From Nostoc sp. CCCryo 231-06 (GTDB lineage Bacteria; Cyanobacteriota; Cyanobacteriia; Cyanobacteriales; Nostocaceae), in contig JAHCSU010000406.1 of assembly GCA_023522315.1 (NCBI GenBank), positions 1 to 42,047 on the forward strand: a stretch of DNA of 42,047 nt, read 5' to 3'. Below the pieces are notes generated by a model, which worked only from the letters and a program-made list of their open reading frames with translations, ran no database searches and was not told where the DNA came from. This document shows, one piece after another, positions 7,477-17,054 of the stretch (the stretch's first letter is position 1; the number at the start of each line of letters is the position of its first letter). The position numbers and the translations under genes are program-made.

Positions 7477-9273
7477 GTGGTTCAGCAACCAGAACTCCAG
7501 GAAAATTCGTCGATACAGTCAATCCAGCGCGTGCTTAAGAGTTTAAGCACTTACCGATGGACTTCGCTAGGGGCATTGGTGAGTCTGTTGCTGTTGACGA
7601 TCGCAAACGCAGTTACCCCACAACTATTTAGATGGGGAATCGATCAGGGTATTAGCCAAAACAACCTCCAAATTGTGCTATACAGCGCCGCCTGGATGGT
7701 ACTCGCCGCGATCGCTCGTGGTGTATTTAACTTTGGACAAAGCTATTTAGCAGAAGCAGTGTCTCAGGGCGTAGCTTATGACCTGCGAAACAAAATTTTC
7801 AGTAAAATTCAAAATCTTAGTTTCAGTTATCATGACCAGGCGCAGACTTCCCAACTCTTAACCCGTGTCACCAGCGACATTGAGCAGATCCGTACCTTTG
7901 TTGGCACTAGCTTAATTCAGGTCATTGCTTCAATTGTGACATTGGTGAGTATTTCAGTGGTTTTGCTGGTGATGAACTGGCAACTAGCACTGATTACGCT
8001 AACAGTAGTCCCCCTAGAAGGTTGGTTGATGGCGCGATTCATCACCGGAAATAACAAACTTTTTCGGCAAGTCCAAGAGCAACTAAGCGACCTCAATGGT
8101 GTATTGCAAGAGAACTTGCTAGGAATCCGGGTGGTGAAAGCCTTTGTGCGGGAATCAACCGAAAGGTCGCGTTACACGACCATGAATGATGCCTTAGTCA
8201 AGGCAAACATGAAGACCATTAGTGCCATCCGTGATACCTTCCCGTTTATCTTTTTGCTGAGTAACTTGGTAACACTGGCAGTTTTCGCCTACGGGGGAGG
8301 ACAGGTGATTGGGGGTAGGTTCTCCATTGGCGAACTGGTGGCGTTTAACTCCTACCTAGCGTTGATTCTCCAACCAATTTTGTTAATTGGATTTGCTGCA
8401 CCTGCGATCGCTCAATCAGCTGCTTCCGCCGAACGTGTCTACGAAGTTGTAGATGCGGAAGTAGAAATTCGCGATCGCCCCGGCGCTGTCCCATTTGAAA
8501 CCTGCGGCGGTAGAATCACCTTTGAAAATGTATCCTTTCGCTATCCGGGAGCGACAGCAGAAACTCTTAAAGAAGTTTCCTTTGAAACCAAACCCAAAGA
8601 GCTAATCGCCGTTTTAGGGATGACTGGTTCCGGGAAAAGCACAATTATGAACTTGCTTCCCCGCTTTTACGATGTCACAAAGGGAGCAGTTCGCATTGAC
8701 GGACGAGATGTAAAAGATTTCACCCTCAAAAGCCTCAGATCGCATATCGGTATTGTATTTCAGGAAACTACCCTCTTCTCTGGCACAATCCGCGAAAATA
8801 TTGCCTATGCAAAACCCGATGCAACCCTAAATGAGGTGATTGAGGTTGCAAAAACCGCCCAAATGCACGATTTTATCAGTAGTCTACCCGATGGCTACCA
8901 GACGGTTGTGGGTGAACGGGGCGTGGGCTTATCTGGTGGGCAAAAACAACGAATTGCGATCGCTCGTACCTTACTAACCGATTACAGCATTCTGATTTTG
9001 GACGATAGTACCTCAGCTATAGATGCTAAAACGGCTGCCCAGATTCAAGCCGAACTAGATCACTTAATGCGCCAAAAAGCTTGTACAACTTTTGTAGTAG
9101 CTCAACGCATTAGCACCGTCAAGAATGCCGATCGCATTTTTCTCATGGATAAAGGACGATTGGTAGCACAAGGCACTCACGAGGAATTGATGCAAACCAG
9201 CCCCCTCTACAGTGTAATTTTGGAATCTCAAGTAAAGCAAAAGGAAAAGATAATACCAAATTACCAAAAGTAA
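7477..9273 (+). CDS. ABC exporter half-transporter, degenerate-site subunit
   Basis: A 598-residue type IV ABC exporter with a six-helix transmembrane domain (about 25-320) then an ATPase domain. Walker A is GMTGSGKST (about 381-389) and the signature LSGGQ (about 485). Walker B runs into ILDDSTSAID, where the catalytic Glu is replaced by Asp510; the switch His is also replaced (VVAQRIST). These are the hallmarks of the degenerate subunit of heterodimeric exporters such as TM287/288. The partner follows 106 bp downstream on the same strand. Start GTG7477 is assumed. The exported substrate (lipid, drug or peptide) cannot be read from sequence. Confidence 0.85.
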   Translation: MVQQPELQENSSIQSIQRVLKSLSTYRWTSLGALVSLLLLTIANAVTPQLFRWGIDQGISQNNLQIVLYSAAWMVLAAIARGVFNFGQSYLAEAVSQGVAYDLRNKIFSKIQNLSFSYHDQAQTSQLLTRVTSDIEQIRTFVGTSLIQVIASIVTLVSISVVLLVMNWQLALITLTVVPLEGWLMARFITGNNKLFRQVQEQLSDLNGVLQENLLGIRVVKAFVRESTERSRYTTMNDALVKANMKTISAIRDTFPFIFLLSNLVTLAVFAYGGGQVIGGRFSIGELVAFNSYLALILQPILLIGFAAPAIAQSAASAERVYEVVDAEVEIRDRPGAVPFETCGGRITFENVSFRYPGATAETLKEVSFETKPKELIAVLGMTGSGKSTIMNLLPRFYDVTKGAVRIDGRDVKDFTLKSLRSHIGIVFQETTLFSGTIRENIAYAKPDATLNEVIEVAKTAQMHDFISSLPDGYQTVVGERGVGLSGGQKQRIAIARTLLTDYSILILDDSTSAIDAKTAAQIQAELDHLMRQKACTTFVVAQRISTVKNADRIFLMDKGRLVAQGTHEELMQTSPLYSVILESQVKQKEKIIPNYQK

Positions 9274-9344
9274 TTTAATACACTTGACTTAAGCATTTTT
9301 TTCCTTCTCTTCCTTTGCGTCCTTTGTGAAAGACAAAGACTTTT

Positions 9345-9374
9345 AATCCAAAATCCAAAATCTAAAATCCAAAA
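9345..9374. repeat. Short tandem heptamer repeat (AAAATCC-type)
   Basis: Four adjacent copies of a 7-base unit, one with a C-to-T change, lie between the two ABC exporter genes, just upstream of the second start. Short tandemly repeated heptamers of this type are characteristic of heterocystous cyanobacteria. Confidence 0.75.
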
Positions 9375-9379
9375 TTGCT

Positions 9380-11182
9380 ATGAGAGGCACAGTTCCCGTT
9401 GTTGCATCTGAGGAAAACGCGAGCCAGCAAATTTCCACCCTGCGGCGATTTTTGCAATACGTGCTACTTTATCGCAAAGAAATTCCCATCGCCCTGACAT
9501 TAGTATTTATTGGTGCTGTAACCCAGGTAATTGGGCCGTTTTTCCTCGGTTGGTCGATTGATCACCTAATTGCACAAGGAAATTTGCAAGGACTACTACT
9601 CTTATTAGGACTACTAGCGCTAAACTACGGACTTGGCGTTTTGGCAATCCGGGGTCAAATTATTCGAGTTGGCTGGATTATGCAGCGATTGCTGGCTCAA
9701 CTAAGGCAAGATATTTTTACTAAAATCCAAAGTCTGCCACTTAGCTTTTTCGATCGCAGCGAAGCAGGCGATTTAATGAGCCGCCTGTTGAATGATGTTA
9801 ATACTGTAAATCAAGCATTTGGACTGACGATCGCCCAAATGCTGGGCAACACTTTCAGTTTGGTAGGCATCATCATTGCGATGCTCTCAATCAACTTACA
9901 ACTCGGTTTATTGAGCAACCTGGTTGTGCCACTGATGATTTTTACCACCAGCTTGTTTGCCCGTTGGGCAAGAGCTAGATTTCGCGTTACCCGACAAACT
10001 ATTGGGCAGCTTTCCGCCAAGTTAGAAGAAGATATTGGCAGCGTTAGAGAAGCACAGGCATTTAATCGTGTACAGATGAATATTCAAGAGTTCGACGTTC
10101 TTAACGCTGCCAATAGAGATGCTAACGTCGAGGCTGTAGCAATTACTTCGGCCTTTTTGCCCTCCATTGATTTTCTGAACACACTAGCAACCGCAGGTGT
10201 GCTGGCTTATGGTGGCTATCTCGCAGTCACCGGAGCTGCAACAGTAGGTGTGGTGACATCCTTTTTACTTTACGTCCAGCAGTTCTTCCGCCCGATCCAA
10301 ATTCTCAGCCAGTTTTACACCCAAGCTCAATCTGCCTTCGCCGGATTAGAGCGAATCTTTTTATTGTTAGATGAACCCTCACAACTCAATGACGCACCCG
10401 ATGCCACAGAAATGCCGCCTATTCAGGGGGAAGTGACATTTAATAATGTCAAGTTTGGCTATAACCCAGATCAACTGGTTCTCAAAGGGGTGAATTTGCA
10501 CGCCTATCCAGGGCAAATGATTGCATTAGTTGGGCCGACCGGTTCGGGAAAAAGTACAATTATTAACTTGATTTTGCGCTTCTACGATGTATCCGGCGGT
10601 GCAGTGAAAATTGATGATATTGATGTGCGTAGCGTTACTCAAGCAAGTCTGCGGCGACAAATTGGCATCGTTCTGCAAGACAATATTTTGTTTAGCGGCA
10701 CTGTAGCCGAAAACATTGCTTTTGGCGCTCCTTACGCCACTCAAGCTGATATCGAAGCGGCTGCACAGTTGGCAAATGTGCATGAGTTCATTACCTCACT
10801 ACCACAAGGCTATACAACTCAATTGGGCGAACGGGGAGCGCCCTTGAGCCAGGGACAGCGACAACTGATCAGTATTGCCCGTGCGGTGTTGATTAACCCC
10901 CGAATTCTGATTCTTGATGAAGCAACCAGCAGCATTGACACGCGTACAGAAGCGCTAGTACAGAGTGCGATCGCTCGTTTGCTGCAAGATCGTACCAGCT
11001 TCGTAATTGCCCACCGCCTCAGTACAGTTACCCAGGCAGATCAGGTATTAGTAATTCAGCAGGGAGAAATTGTAGAGCAGGGTACTCACGCCGAACTCAT
11101 CAATCAGCAAGGTGTCTATGCCAACCTTTATGCCCTGCAACTGGGTGCAGCAGACACAATGGTTCTTCAAAATGAAAAGTAA
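9380..11182 (+). CDS. ABC exporter half-transporter, consensus-site subunit
   Basis: A 600-residue exporter with transmembrane and ATPase domains. Walker A is GPTGSGKST. Walker B is intact with the catalytic glutamate (ILDEATSSID, Glu514) and the switch His is present (VIAHRLSTV). Its signature is the altered LSQGQRQL. Pairing with the upstream subunit would give one consensus ATP site (this Walker A/B with the partner's LSGGQ) and one degenerate site (the partner's Asp510 with this LSQGQ), exactly as in TM287/288-type heterodimers. The 106-bp spacing makes co-transcription likely. Confidence 0.87.
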   Translation: MRGTVPVVASEENASQQISTLRRFLQYVLLYRKEIPIALTLVFIGAVTQVIGPFFLGWSIDHLIAQGNLQGLLLLLGLLALNYGLGVLAIRGQIIRVGWIMQRLLAQLRQDIFTKIQSLPLSFFDRSEAGDLMSRLLNDVNTVNQAFGLTIAQMLGNTFSLVGIIIAMLSINLQLGLLSNLVVPLMIFTTSLFARWARARFRVTRQTIGQLSAKLEEDIGSVREAQAFNRVQMNIQEFDVLNAANRDANVEAVAITSAFLPSIDFLNTLATAGVLAYGGYLAVTGAATVGVVTSFLLYVQQFFRPIQILSQFYTQAQSAFAGLERIFLLLDEPSQLNDAPDATEMPPIQGEVTFNNVKFGYNPDQLVLKGVNLHAYPGQMIALVGPTGSGKSTIINLILRFYDVSGGAVKIDDIDVRSVTQASLRRQIGIVLQDNILFSGTVAENIAFGAPYATQADIEAAAQLANVHEFITSLPQGYTTQLGERGAPLSQGQRQLISIARAVLINPRILILDEATSSIDTRTEALVQSAIARLLQDRTSFVIAHRLSTVTQADQVLVIQQGEIVEQGTHAELINQQGVYANLYALQLGAADTMVLQNEK

Positions 11183-11221
11183 AATATATATAGCTCTAAT
11201 TTATCAATTGCCAGCAAAGAA

Positions 11222-11476
11222 ATGAAGCTACCTGACCTTGATTTAGAAACCATCGATCGCATCATTGAAATGGCATGGGAAGATAGAACATCTTTTGATG
11301 CCATTGAGGCTCAGTTTGGGCTGCTGGAGAAAGAGGTAATCGCCCTAATGAGGCGCGAAATGAAAGAATCTAGTTTCCAGATGTGGCGAGAGCGAGTCAC
11401 CAAACGCGCTACAAAACATTTATCTAAGCGAGAATTTATTGCAGGTCGCTTTAAATCGGACAATCAAAAAACGTAA
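11222..11476 (+). CDS. TIGR03643/DUF2805 family small protein
   Basis: An 84-residue conserved protein of unknown function. It carries the family pattern 'LDxxTIDRIIEMAWEDRTSFDAIEAQFGL' (residues 6-34) and the basic 'MWRERVTKRATKH' segment, resembling a small helix-turn-helix unit. It follows the ABC exporter by 39 bp and precedes the reductase by 35 bp, so it may be co-transcribed with them. Function is not known for the family. Confidence 0.8.
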   Translation: MKLPDLDLETIDRIIEMAWEDRTSFDAIEAQFGLLEKEVIALMRREMKESSFQMWRERVTKRATKHLSKREFIAGRFKSDNQKT

Positions 11477-11511
11477 GTAATTGGGTGAAAACTACCAAAT
11501 TCAGAAGCACA

Positions 11512-12045
11512 ATGACGAAAATTACACTCTACATTGCAGCTAGTTTGGATGGCTACATTGCTCGCAGTGATGGCGGAATTGATTGGCTATCAATCCTTGA
11601 CATAGAAGGTGAAGACTACGGTTACACTGATTTCTACGAATCGATTGATGCGATCATGTTAGGTAGCAAGACATATCAAGTAGGGCTTGGTTTTGATAAA
11701 TGGCCTTATCCAGACAAAAAATCCTTCGTTTTCACCCACCGCCACCTTCAATCTGACCGTCAAGACGTTGTATTTGTTTCTGATCCAGTGAAACCCGCCT
11801 TAGCAAATATAAAGGCTCAAGGTTATGAAAACATCTGGTTAGTTGGTGGCGGAGCATTAATCAATTCGTTTCTTCAGCACAGCTTGATTGACGAATATAT
11901 TATTTCAACTATTCCAATTATCTTAGGTGGCGGTATACAGCTTTTCCCACCGCCTAGCCCTAAAGAAAAATTGGAGTTGATTAACTCAAAACAATATTCT
12001 AGTGGTTTACTTCAAGCACATTATAGGCGAACAGGGAAGGTTTAA
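11512..12045 (+). CDS. Dihydrofolate reductase family protein (RibD C-terminal-like)
   Basis: A 177-residue NADPH-dependent reductase-fold protein. ATG11512 was chosen because the family begins directly with the first strand (MTKITLYIAASLDGYIA). GTG11485 upstream would add nine residues with no ribosome site. Other family blocks are GGIDWL, AIMLGSKTYQ and the nucleotide-binding WLVGGGALINSFL. The last (LVGGG) is diagnostic of RibD_C/DHFR-like proteins of the YyaP/YwjB type. These are not true folate reductases as a rule, and the substrate is unknown. Confidence 0.8.
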   Translation: MTKITLYIAASLDGYIARSDGGIDWLSILDIEGEDYGYTDFYESIDAIMLGSKTYQVGLGFDKWPYPDKKSFVFTHRHLQSDRQDVVFVSDPVKPALANIKAQGYENIWLVGGGALINSFLQHSLIDEYIISTIPIILGGGIQLFPPPSPKEKLELINSKQYSSGLLQAHYRRTGKV

Positions 12046-12182
12046 AAATGCATAATTCATAATTATGCTTCAAGTGGTGAGAAGCCCGATGCTCGAAACT
12101 TCTGGGAATTTAAACACCACCTGAAAAGTCACTGCCGTTATTAGGCATTGGGTACAAACCCTTTTTAATTAGGGATTACGAA

Positions 12183-12536
12183 TTACGTTGAAGCAACCTC
12201 AAGCAGCTTCTGAACAGCTTCGCTAAACTGCTCGTAAGGCGAAACTCCTACAATAGTTTCTGCTAAATCACCATCTTTAAAAATTAAAACTGCTGGAATA
12301 CTGCGAAGACCGAATCTTTTGAAAATTGGCTTGTTGCTGTCAACATCTACCTTAACAACTTTGGCGCGACCTTTATATTCCTCGGCAAGTTGATCCATTA
12401 ACGGACTGATTAGGCGACAGGGGCCACACCAAGTAGCCGTAAAATCAACAACAACTACTTTCTCTTCACTTCCATTTAAAACAACATCAAATTCACTCTC
12501 TTGAACGTAAGTAACTATGTGAGTATCAGTAGACAT
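12183..12536 (-). CDS. trxA: Thioredoxin
   Basis: A 117-residue thioredoxin with the active site WCGPC (residues 36-40), the preceding DFTATW strand, and the cis-proline loop SIPAVLIF. It reduces disulfides in the cytosol using ferredoxin- or NADPH-thioredoxin reductase. Several thioredoxins occur in Nostoc genomes; the paralogue type (m-like or other) was not resolved. It is convergent with the upstream reductase gene. The 137-bp gap holds A/T-rich palindromes (cataattcataattatg). Confidence 0.88.
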   Translation of the reverse strand: MSTDTHIVTYVQESEFDVVLNGSEEKVVVVDFTATWCGPCRLISPLMDQLAEEYKGRAKVVKVDVDSNKPIFKRFGLRSIPAVLIFKDGDLAETIVGVSPYEQFSEAVQKLLEVAST

Positions 12537-12660
12537 TTTTTAATCCTTTAGTGTCAAACTAAAATTTCAGCAAAAAGCTAACTATACAAACTATACTCCC
12601 TTCTGCCTGTCAGATTCACCAGTCACCTACTTTGCTAAAACCCCACAGATGACTTTTGCT

Positions 12661-12766
12661 TACAGCGTTTCCTAATCACATGATGTACATCATAGCCCCC
12701 TCCCCGCAAGCGATGAGGGGGTTGGGGGTGGGGTTCTTGTACCTCACTCAACTGAGAACCGCTATA
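12661..12766. repeat. MITE-like element, copy C of the TATAGCG family
   Basis: A 106-bp element whose right end, read in reverse, is tatagcggttctcagttg followed by gtgaggtac, matching the left ends of copies at 13280 and 15023. Its left end (acagcgtttcctaatcac) is diverged. The centre has a different filler, the purine-rich 'gcgatgagggggttgggggt' type palindrome. There is no coding capacity. TA borders fit an IS630/Tc1-type mobiliser. Confidence 0.6.
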
Positions 12767-12855
12767 GTAACGTGGATTTAATAACCTGCAACTTTCTTAC
12801 GTAGGGTGCGTTAATACACCTTACCAACCGACCTAATCCAAAAAGCGTAGAGGCA

Positions 12856-13167
12856 TCAAAACTCATTCTCTGGAGAGAACAATTCTAACAACCCAATTGT
12901 GCCTACGAAAAAAGTATAAGTAGCATATTTTATTGGCGTCTTTTTTCTTGAAGGTGCATAAAAAGCTGCTATAATGCTTTCTAGAAAATGGCTAGTCATA
13001 GCAAAACGTTCAATCCAAAAAATTGGATTAAGGCTGCTTGGTAGATTAATATTAGTTATTGCTGCATAAATATTCCATGATTCCAATCCAATTGCGCTTG
13101 TTATAAGCATTGTGGATATAATTTTTACAAAGGTAAAAACGTTTCTTTTTATAAGTTTTAAGTTCAT
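12856..13167 (-). CDS. Small membrane protein of unknown function
   Basis: A 103-residue protein with about three hydrophobic segments (VFTFVKIISTMLITSAIGL, the IERFAMTSHFLESIIAAFY region and YATYTFFVGTIGLLELF). Start ATG13167 is preferred. A longer frame back to 13260 reads through the dispersed 'ccgcagaggcgcagagaacg' repeat, which is not part of the gene. Not recognised. There is no operon context and repeats lie on both sides. Confidence 0.5.
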   Translation of the reverse strand: MNLKLIKRNVFTFVKIISTMLITSAIGLESWNIYAAITNINLPSSLNPIFWIERFAMTSHFLESIIAAFYAPSRKKTPIKYATYTFFVGTIGLLELFSPENEF

Positions 13168-13279
13168 ATATAGCAATCCTATCTGATTTATGAAAAGTAA
13201 TTTTTTATAACCAACCGCAGAGGCGCAGAGAACGCAGAGAGAATAAAGAGAGATTTTCACAAATGATTTAGGATTAGTA

Positions 13280-13386
13280 TATAGCGTTTCTCGTTTACGT
13301 TAGGTACACCCCTAGCGGCACGGCACTGCCGTGCCCTTACACTTCGCAATATAATGTTGTAGCGCATGTGAATGGGAACCGCTATA
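13280..13386. repeat. MITE-like element, copy A
   Basis: 107 bp, from tatagcgtttctcgtttacg to gtgaatgggaaccgctata, with imperfect terminal inverted repeats and TA at the borders. It is nearly identical to copy B (15023-15123) over most of its length, including the central 'gccgtgcccttacacttcgc' block. No open frame is present. This is a non-autonomous element, probably moved by an IS630-type transposase. Confidence 0.75.
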
Positions 13387-13848
13387 TCTACAAATTCCTC
13401 TTAAGTCAACCAATCTTATATCATGATTTCAATTTTTGTAAAAGCCTCTAAAAATACGGGCATGGTGTATTAAGCCTGCCATACCCGTAAACACTACCAC
13501 CGCAAGGCGGAAGTCAAAAGTTAACACTAAGCAAACTCGAAGTGTCAAAAGTCACGCCTAATTGTATTCTGAGCTTCTTGCGCCATTTGAAATGGTATGT
13601 TTATTTACGCCGTGCTGTACTACCAGTAATGAAGATTAAAATAGTGAACAGTTATCAGTTATCACGATTTCAGTCGGGGATTTAACCTCTACTGAAACAC
13701 ACCACTTGTATTCGTGGGGGACTCTGACTCCCAACTGATAGCTGATAACTGTTAAATCACTAGATATTTAAAAAATGGTAAAAATGTGGAATAATACATA
13801 GGTGGTAAATTTAATTAGATTCCGTAGATTCATAAAAAATATAAAGCT
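13387..13848. other. Gene-free stretch with palindromes and a second inverted-repeat element
   Basis: No credible gene is seen. Bases 13456-13488 form a hairpin (acgggcatgg/ccatacccgt). Bases 13647-13753 are bounded by inverted 17-18 bp ends (aacagttatcagttatca and tgatagctgataactgtt, one mismatch), the size and form of a MITE. The last 90 bases before 13849 are AT-rich and probably hold the promoter of the next small gene. Confidence 0.55.
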
Positions 13849-14058
13849 ATGATTGCTCAACATTACAATTCAATTCATGTTGAAAATAACTTGCTTAAAC
13901 AAATCAAGGTTAAAGAAAATCAGCTAAAAATTGCACAAGAATCAAATATGCTCCATGTAGCAGAAGCATTACAAGATGAATTGTTAAAGTTACAAGGGCA
14001 ATTATCAGAACCGCAAGACGTTGAAGTTGAAGCGGTGATGGGTTTGCTAGATGATTAA
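13849..14058 (+). CDS. Small acidic helical hypothetical protein
   Basis: A 69-residue peptide, almost entirely predicted helix with heptad spacing (LLKQIKVKENQLKIAQE, then VAEALQDELLKLQGQL) and an acidic end (VEAVMGLLDD). There is no signal or membrane segment. It is not recognised. Protein-like composition and an isolated AT-rich upstream region support it as a real gene, but no ribosome site is obvious. Confidence 0.5.
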   Translation: MIAQHYNSIHVENNLLKQIKVKENQLKIAQESNMLHVAEALQDELLKLQGQLSEPQDVEVEAVMGLLDD

Positions 14059-14173
14059 TATTGTAAATTTGTGTTGCAAAGTTTATTAAAACACAAAAGC
14101 TCTGTAAACAGGAACCAAGACATACTAATTTTGATTCCTGGGGTTATAAGGTTTCATAAACTCATGATGATTC

Positions 14174-14497
14174 TTACCTAGTTAAGATATTAGGATTTTG
14201 CTGAGTATGTGGTGTTTTAATCTGCCGTAGTGAATTAATCTTAAGAACAGGTTTAAGAGAGCGCAGTTGCCTTTGCCTAAGAATTTGGATTTCTCTCTCA
14301 ATCGAATTTTTTCCTTGCCTAAAAAAGTCTTGAGAGTTATATGGAACTAAGTCACGGGATAAATGTTGAGCTTGTGCTGGAGTTAAGCGAGGAAAGGGTT
14401 GTTCAGCATTGGCAGAAGTCTGTATAGCCAGAAAAAAAGCTGTTGAAAGCACCAAGGGTTTTATTTTTATACATCCAGTGAATATCAGGTTTAACAT
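14174..14497 (-). CDS. Small secreted hypothetical protein
   Basis: A 107-residue protein with a signal peptide (KIKPLVLSTAFFLAIQTSANA, cleavage near ANA-EQ) followed by a basic, Gln- and Arg-rich mature part (REIQILRQRQLRSLKP). The mature protein has no cysteines. It is convergent with the preceding small gene. Function is unknown; a periplasmic or thylakoid-lumen location is inferred from the signal. Confidence 0.55.
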   Translation of the reverse strand: MLNLIFTGCIKIKPLVLSTAFFLAIQTSANAEQPFPRLTPAQAQHLSRDLVPYNSQDFFRQGKNSIEREIQILRQRQLRSLKPVLKINSLRQIKTPHTQQNPNILTR

Positions 14498-15022
14498 GAT
14501 TGATACATCTGTTGTGTGAATGCTGTATCAAACCATCTTGTGTTGGTCTGATTATAAGCAAATTATACTTATTTGCTTATTAATTACCTCCCACAAATGG
14601 ATGAATTATTGTTCCCTCTTAGCGTTAAGGCAGGGTAGCAACTGGCGCGGCATGAATAAATCAGAGTTTGAGAGAGATTTTGCGTAAGTCCTAACCTTTT
14701 CTGAGTCGTCTAAAGACGAATTTCGCTATTAGGGTTCAAAATTCATTTTGAAGCAGGCTAGATAACAATGAAATAGCTCTGCGGATTGACTGAGCAAGGA
14801 CTAAACGATCATCATCAAGATCATGAACATTAATTAGCTCACTTGTCTCCTACATGAACGGATCAAAGTTGAGACAACAGTATAAATCAGTATGATAGAA
14901 GATTGGCGGATCTCGTAGCTACCTTTGGGTTGGTTGCCTATAGATACATTAAGTTAATCCAGCTTCAAGGTTTCTTTTGTACATAGAGGCGATGCCAACT
15001 CTTGGAGAGGCTACGTTTATGC
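14498..15022. other. Gene-free stretch, possible gene fragment on the minus strand
   Basis: No complete gene is seen. On the minus strand, ending at a stop at 14736-14738, a protein-like run ELINVHDLDDDRLVLAQS... of about 35 residues suggests a decayed gene of unknown family. A small palindrome (cgtctaaagacg) lies near 14708. Bases 14976-15016 hold a copy of the 'ggagaggctacg' type dispersed motif. Confidence 0.35.
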
Positions 15023-15123
15023 TATAGCGTTTCTCGTTTACGTGAGGTACACCAGGCACGCAATGCCGTGCCCTTACACTTCGCAATATAATGTTGTACC
15101 GGATATGAGTGGGAACCGCTATA
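15023..15123. repeat. MITE-like element, copy B
   Basis: 101 bp with the same ends and centre as copy A (tatagcgtttctcgtttacg ... gagtgggaaccgctata). It differs by a few substitutions and a 6-bp size change around the inner palindrome. It lies about 100 bp upstream of the ABC ATPase gene, where it could affect transcription; no effect is shown by sequence alone. Confidence 0.75.
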
Positions 15124-15226
15124 AGACAATAAATATGTTTGCACAACGGAGGTTCAATACTAATCTGATAGACTATCTTAAATTTGAAATTATAAAAACT
15201 GGTAGCTCAGGGCTGATAACTAAACT

Positions 15227-16897
15227 ATGAGTGAAGCCTTATTCTGTATCGAAAATTTGCGAGTTGCCTATCCGGCGCGGAGTGGAGAAGAAGCAACCTG
15301 GGCGGTTGATGATGTATCTTTCACCTTGCAACCAGGTGAAAGAATGGGATTGGTGGGAGAGTCGGGTTGTGGTAAGTCAACTATAGGACGGGCAGTAATG
15401 CGTTTACTACCAGCCTCTAGTCGGATTGAGGGACGGGTGACATTTCAAGGACAGTCGGTGTTTGACTTGATGCCTAACCAGTTGCGAAAATTTCGGGGAG
15501 AAACGATCGCCTTAATTTTTCAAGATCCCATGACACGCCTCGATCCGTTAATGACGATTGGTAAGCATTGTATCGAAACCCTTCAGGCACACTCACCAAA
15601 ATTATCAACGCCAGAAGCCAAAGAAAAAGCACTTGCTACCTTGGCAAAGGTGAATATTCCCGCTAGTCGCTGGAATCAGTATCCTCACGAGTTTAGCGGT
15701 GGAATGCGCCAACGGGTAGCGATCGCTTTAGCTTTACTCCTCAACCCCAAGTTAATTGTTGCGGATGAACCCACCACCAGTTTAGATGTCACTGTCTCCG
15801 CGCAGATATTGAAAGAATTAACTCGTCTGTGCGGTGAAGAAAACATGGGATTATTGCTGATTTCTCACGATTTAGCAATGGTGGCTGAGTATTGCGATCG
15901 CATTGGCGTTATGTACAACGGCAAAATGGTGGAAATGGGTTCTACAGAAACCGTATTTAGACACCCTCAACATGAATATACGCGATCGCTCTTAAAAGCA
16001 GCTTTACATATTCAAGCAGTAAGTGATAATGGAGAATTGATAATTGTCAATGACTCAGAAAAGCAATTACCGATTATTAATGATAAATCCCCAATTTTGA
16101 GTGTCACAGAACTCAAGCAATACTACACCATAGAACCTAACTTTATCGAACGACTGTTTAAGACACAAGCGCAGACAATTAAAGCAGTAGATGGGATCAA
16201 CCTGGATATTTATCCCGGAGAAATTCTCGGCTTAGTTGGGGAATCAGGTTGTGGTAAAAGTACGCTATCACGAACAATCTTGCAACTAATTCGTCCCACA
16301 AGTGGCAAAGTTAAGTTTTTAGGACAGGATTTAACTACACTGTCGCGTCAAGAAATTCGCTCCTCGCGGCGACAAATACAAATGGTTTTTCAAGATCCCC
16401 ATGCTTGTCTCAATCCAGCGATGACAGTGGGACAAAGTATCGCTGATCCTTTATTTATCCACAATCTAGCCGATCCCGTTAAGGCAAAAGAACAGGTTTT
16501 GTGGATGCTAGAGAAAGTTGGGTTAACACCGCCAAAAGTGTATTATGAGCGTTATCCATCAGATTTGTCTGGGGGACAACAGCAAAGAGTTGCGATCGCT
16601 CGGGCTTTGATTACTCACCCTAAACTTTTGATCTGCGATGAACCAGTGAGTATGTTAGACGCTAGCGTGCAGTCGCAAGTGCTGGATTTGATGTTGCAAT
16701 TAAAGGAAGAATTTGAGTTAACTTATCTGTTCATAACTCATGATCTTTGGTTAGCTCGATTTTTGTGCGATCGGATTGCCGTGATGAATGGCGGTAAAAT
16801 TGTCGAACTCGGTCTTACAAAAACTATTTTTGCTAATCCTCAGCACCCTTATACCAAAACCTTACTAGCTGCTGCTCCCTTACTAGCACGCGCTTAA
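15227..16897 (+). CDS. Fused peptide/nickel-type ABC transporter ATPase (DppD-DppF fusion)
   Basis: A 556-residue protein with two complete ATPase domains. Domain 1 has Walker [10 protein letters not shown] (about 44-52), signature SGGMRQR and Walker [11 protein letters not shown]. Domain 2 (from about 285) has [16 protein letters not shown] and [10 protein letters not shown]. Both end in the oligopeptide-type C-terminal helix ([11 protein letters not shown] and [11 protein letters not shown]), typical of Dpp/Opp/GsiA/YejF importers. No permease or binding-protein gene is adjacent, so it would energise an importer encoded elsewhere. A strong hairpin terminator follows. Confidence 0.88.
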   Translation: MSEALFCIENLRVAYPARSGEEATWAVDDVSFTLQPGERMGLVGESGCGKSTIGRAVMRLLPASSRIEGRVTFQGQSVFDLMPNQLRKFRGETIALIFQDPMTRLDPLMTIGKHCIETLQAHSPKLSTPEAKEKALATLAKVNIPASRWNQYPHEFSGGMRQRVAIALALLLNPKLIVADEPTTSLDVTVSAQILKELTRLCGEENMGLLLISHDLAMVAEYCDRIGVMYNGKMVEMGSTETVFRHPQHEYTRSLLKAALHIQAVSDNGELIIVNDSEKQLPIINDKSPILSVTELKQYYTIEPNFIERLFKTQAQTIKAVDGINLDIYPGEILGLVGESGCGKSTLSRTILQLIRPTSGKVKFLGQDLTTLSRQEIRSSRRQIQMVFQDPHACLNPAMTVGQSIADPLFIHNLADPVKAKEQVLWMLEKVGLTPPKVYYERYPSDLSGGQQQRVAIARALITHPKLLICDEPVSMLDASVQSQVLDLMLQLKEEFELTYLFITHDLWLARFLCDRIAVMNGGKIVELGLTKTIFANPQHPYTKTLLAAAPLLARA

Positions 16898-16945
16898 CCA
16901 TAGCGATTCTCATTTGAATGTATACATCATCTGAATTTCTTATTT

Positions 16946-16984
16946 TTGAGCTAATCCCACAGACTTTGGTTGAGATTAGCTCAA
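16946..16984 (+). terminator. Hairpin terminator after the fused ATPase
   Basis: A perfect 11-bp stem (ttgagctaatc at 16946-16956 and gattagctcaa at 16974-16984) with a 17-base loop, followed by a short T-rich tract. It lies 49 bp after the stop codon, well placed as an intrinsic terminator. Confidence 0.65.
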
Positions 16985-17054
16985 GATTTTTAAGTATATT
17001 GCTCTTTATGTGTAAACTTTGACAATTACTAGGTTCAAAGGATCTTCCCAAGAC

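Noticed and set aside
9380..12045. A biosynthetic cluster joining the ABC exporter, TIGR03643 protein and DHFR-like reductase
   Set aside because: The genes are close and co-directional, but no scaffold-forming enzyme is present. Simple adjacency does not support a pathway.
12856..13260. Longer form of the small membrane protein, starting at 13260
   Set aside because: The extra 31 residues are a translation of the dispersed 'ccgcagaggcgcagagaacg' repeat, so the internal ATG was chosen.
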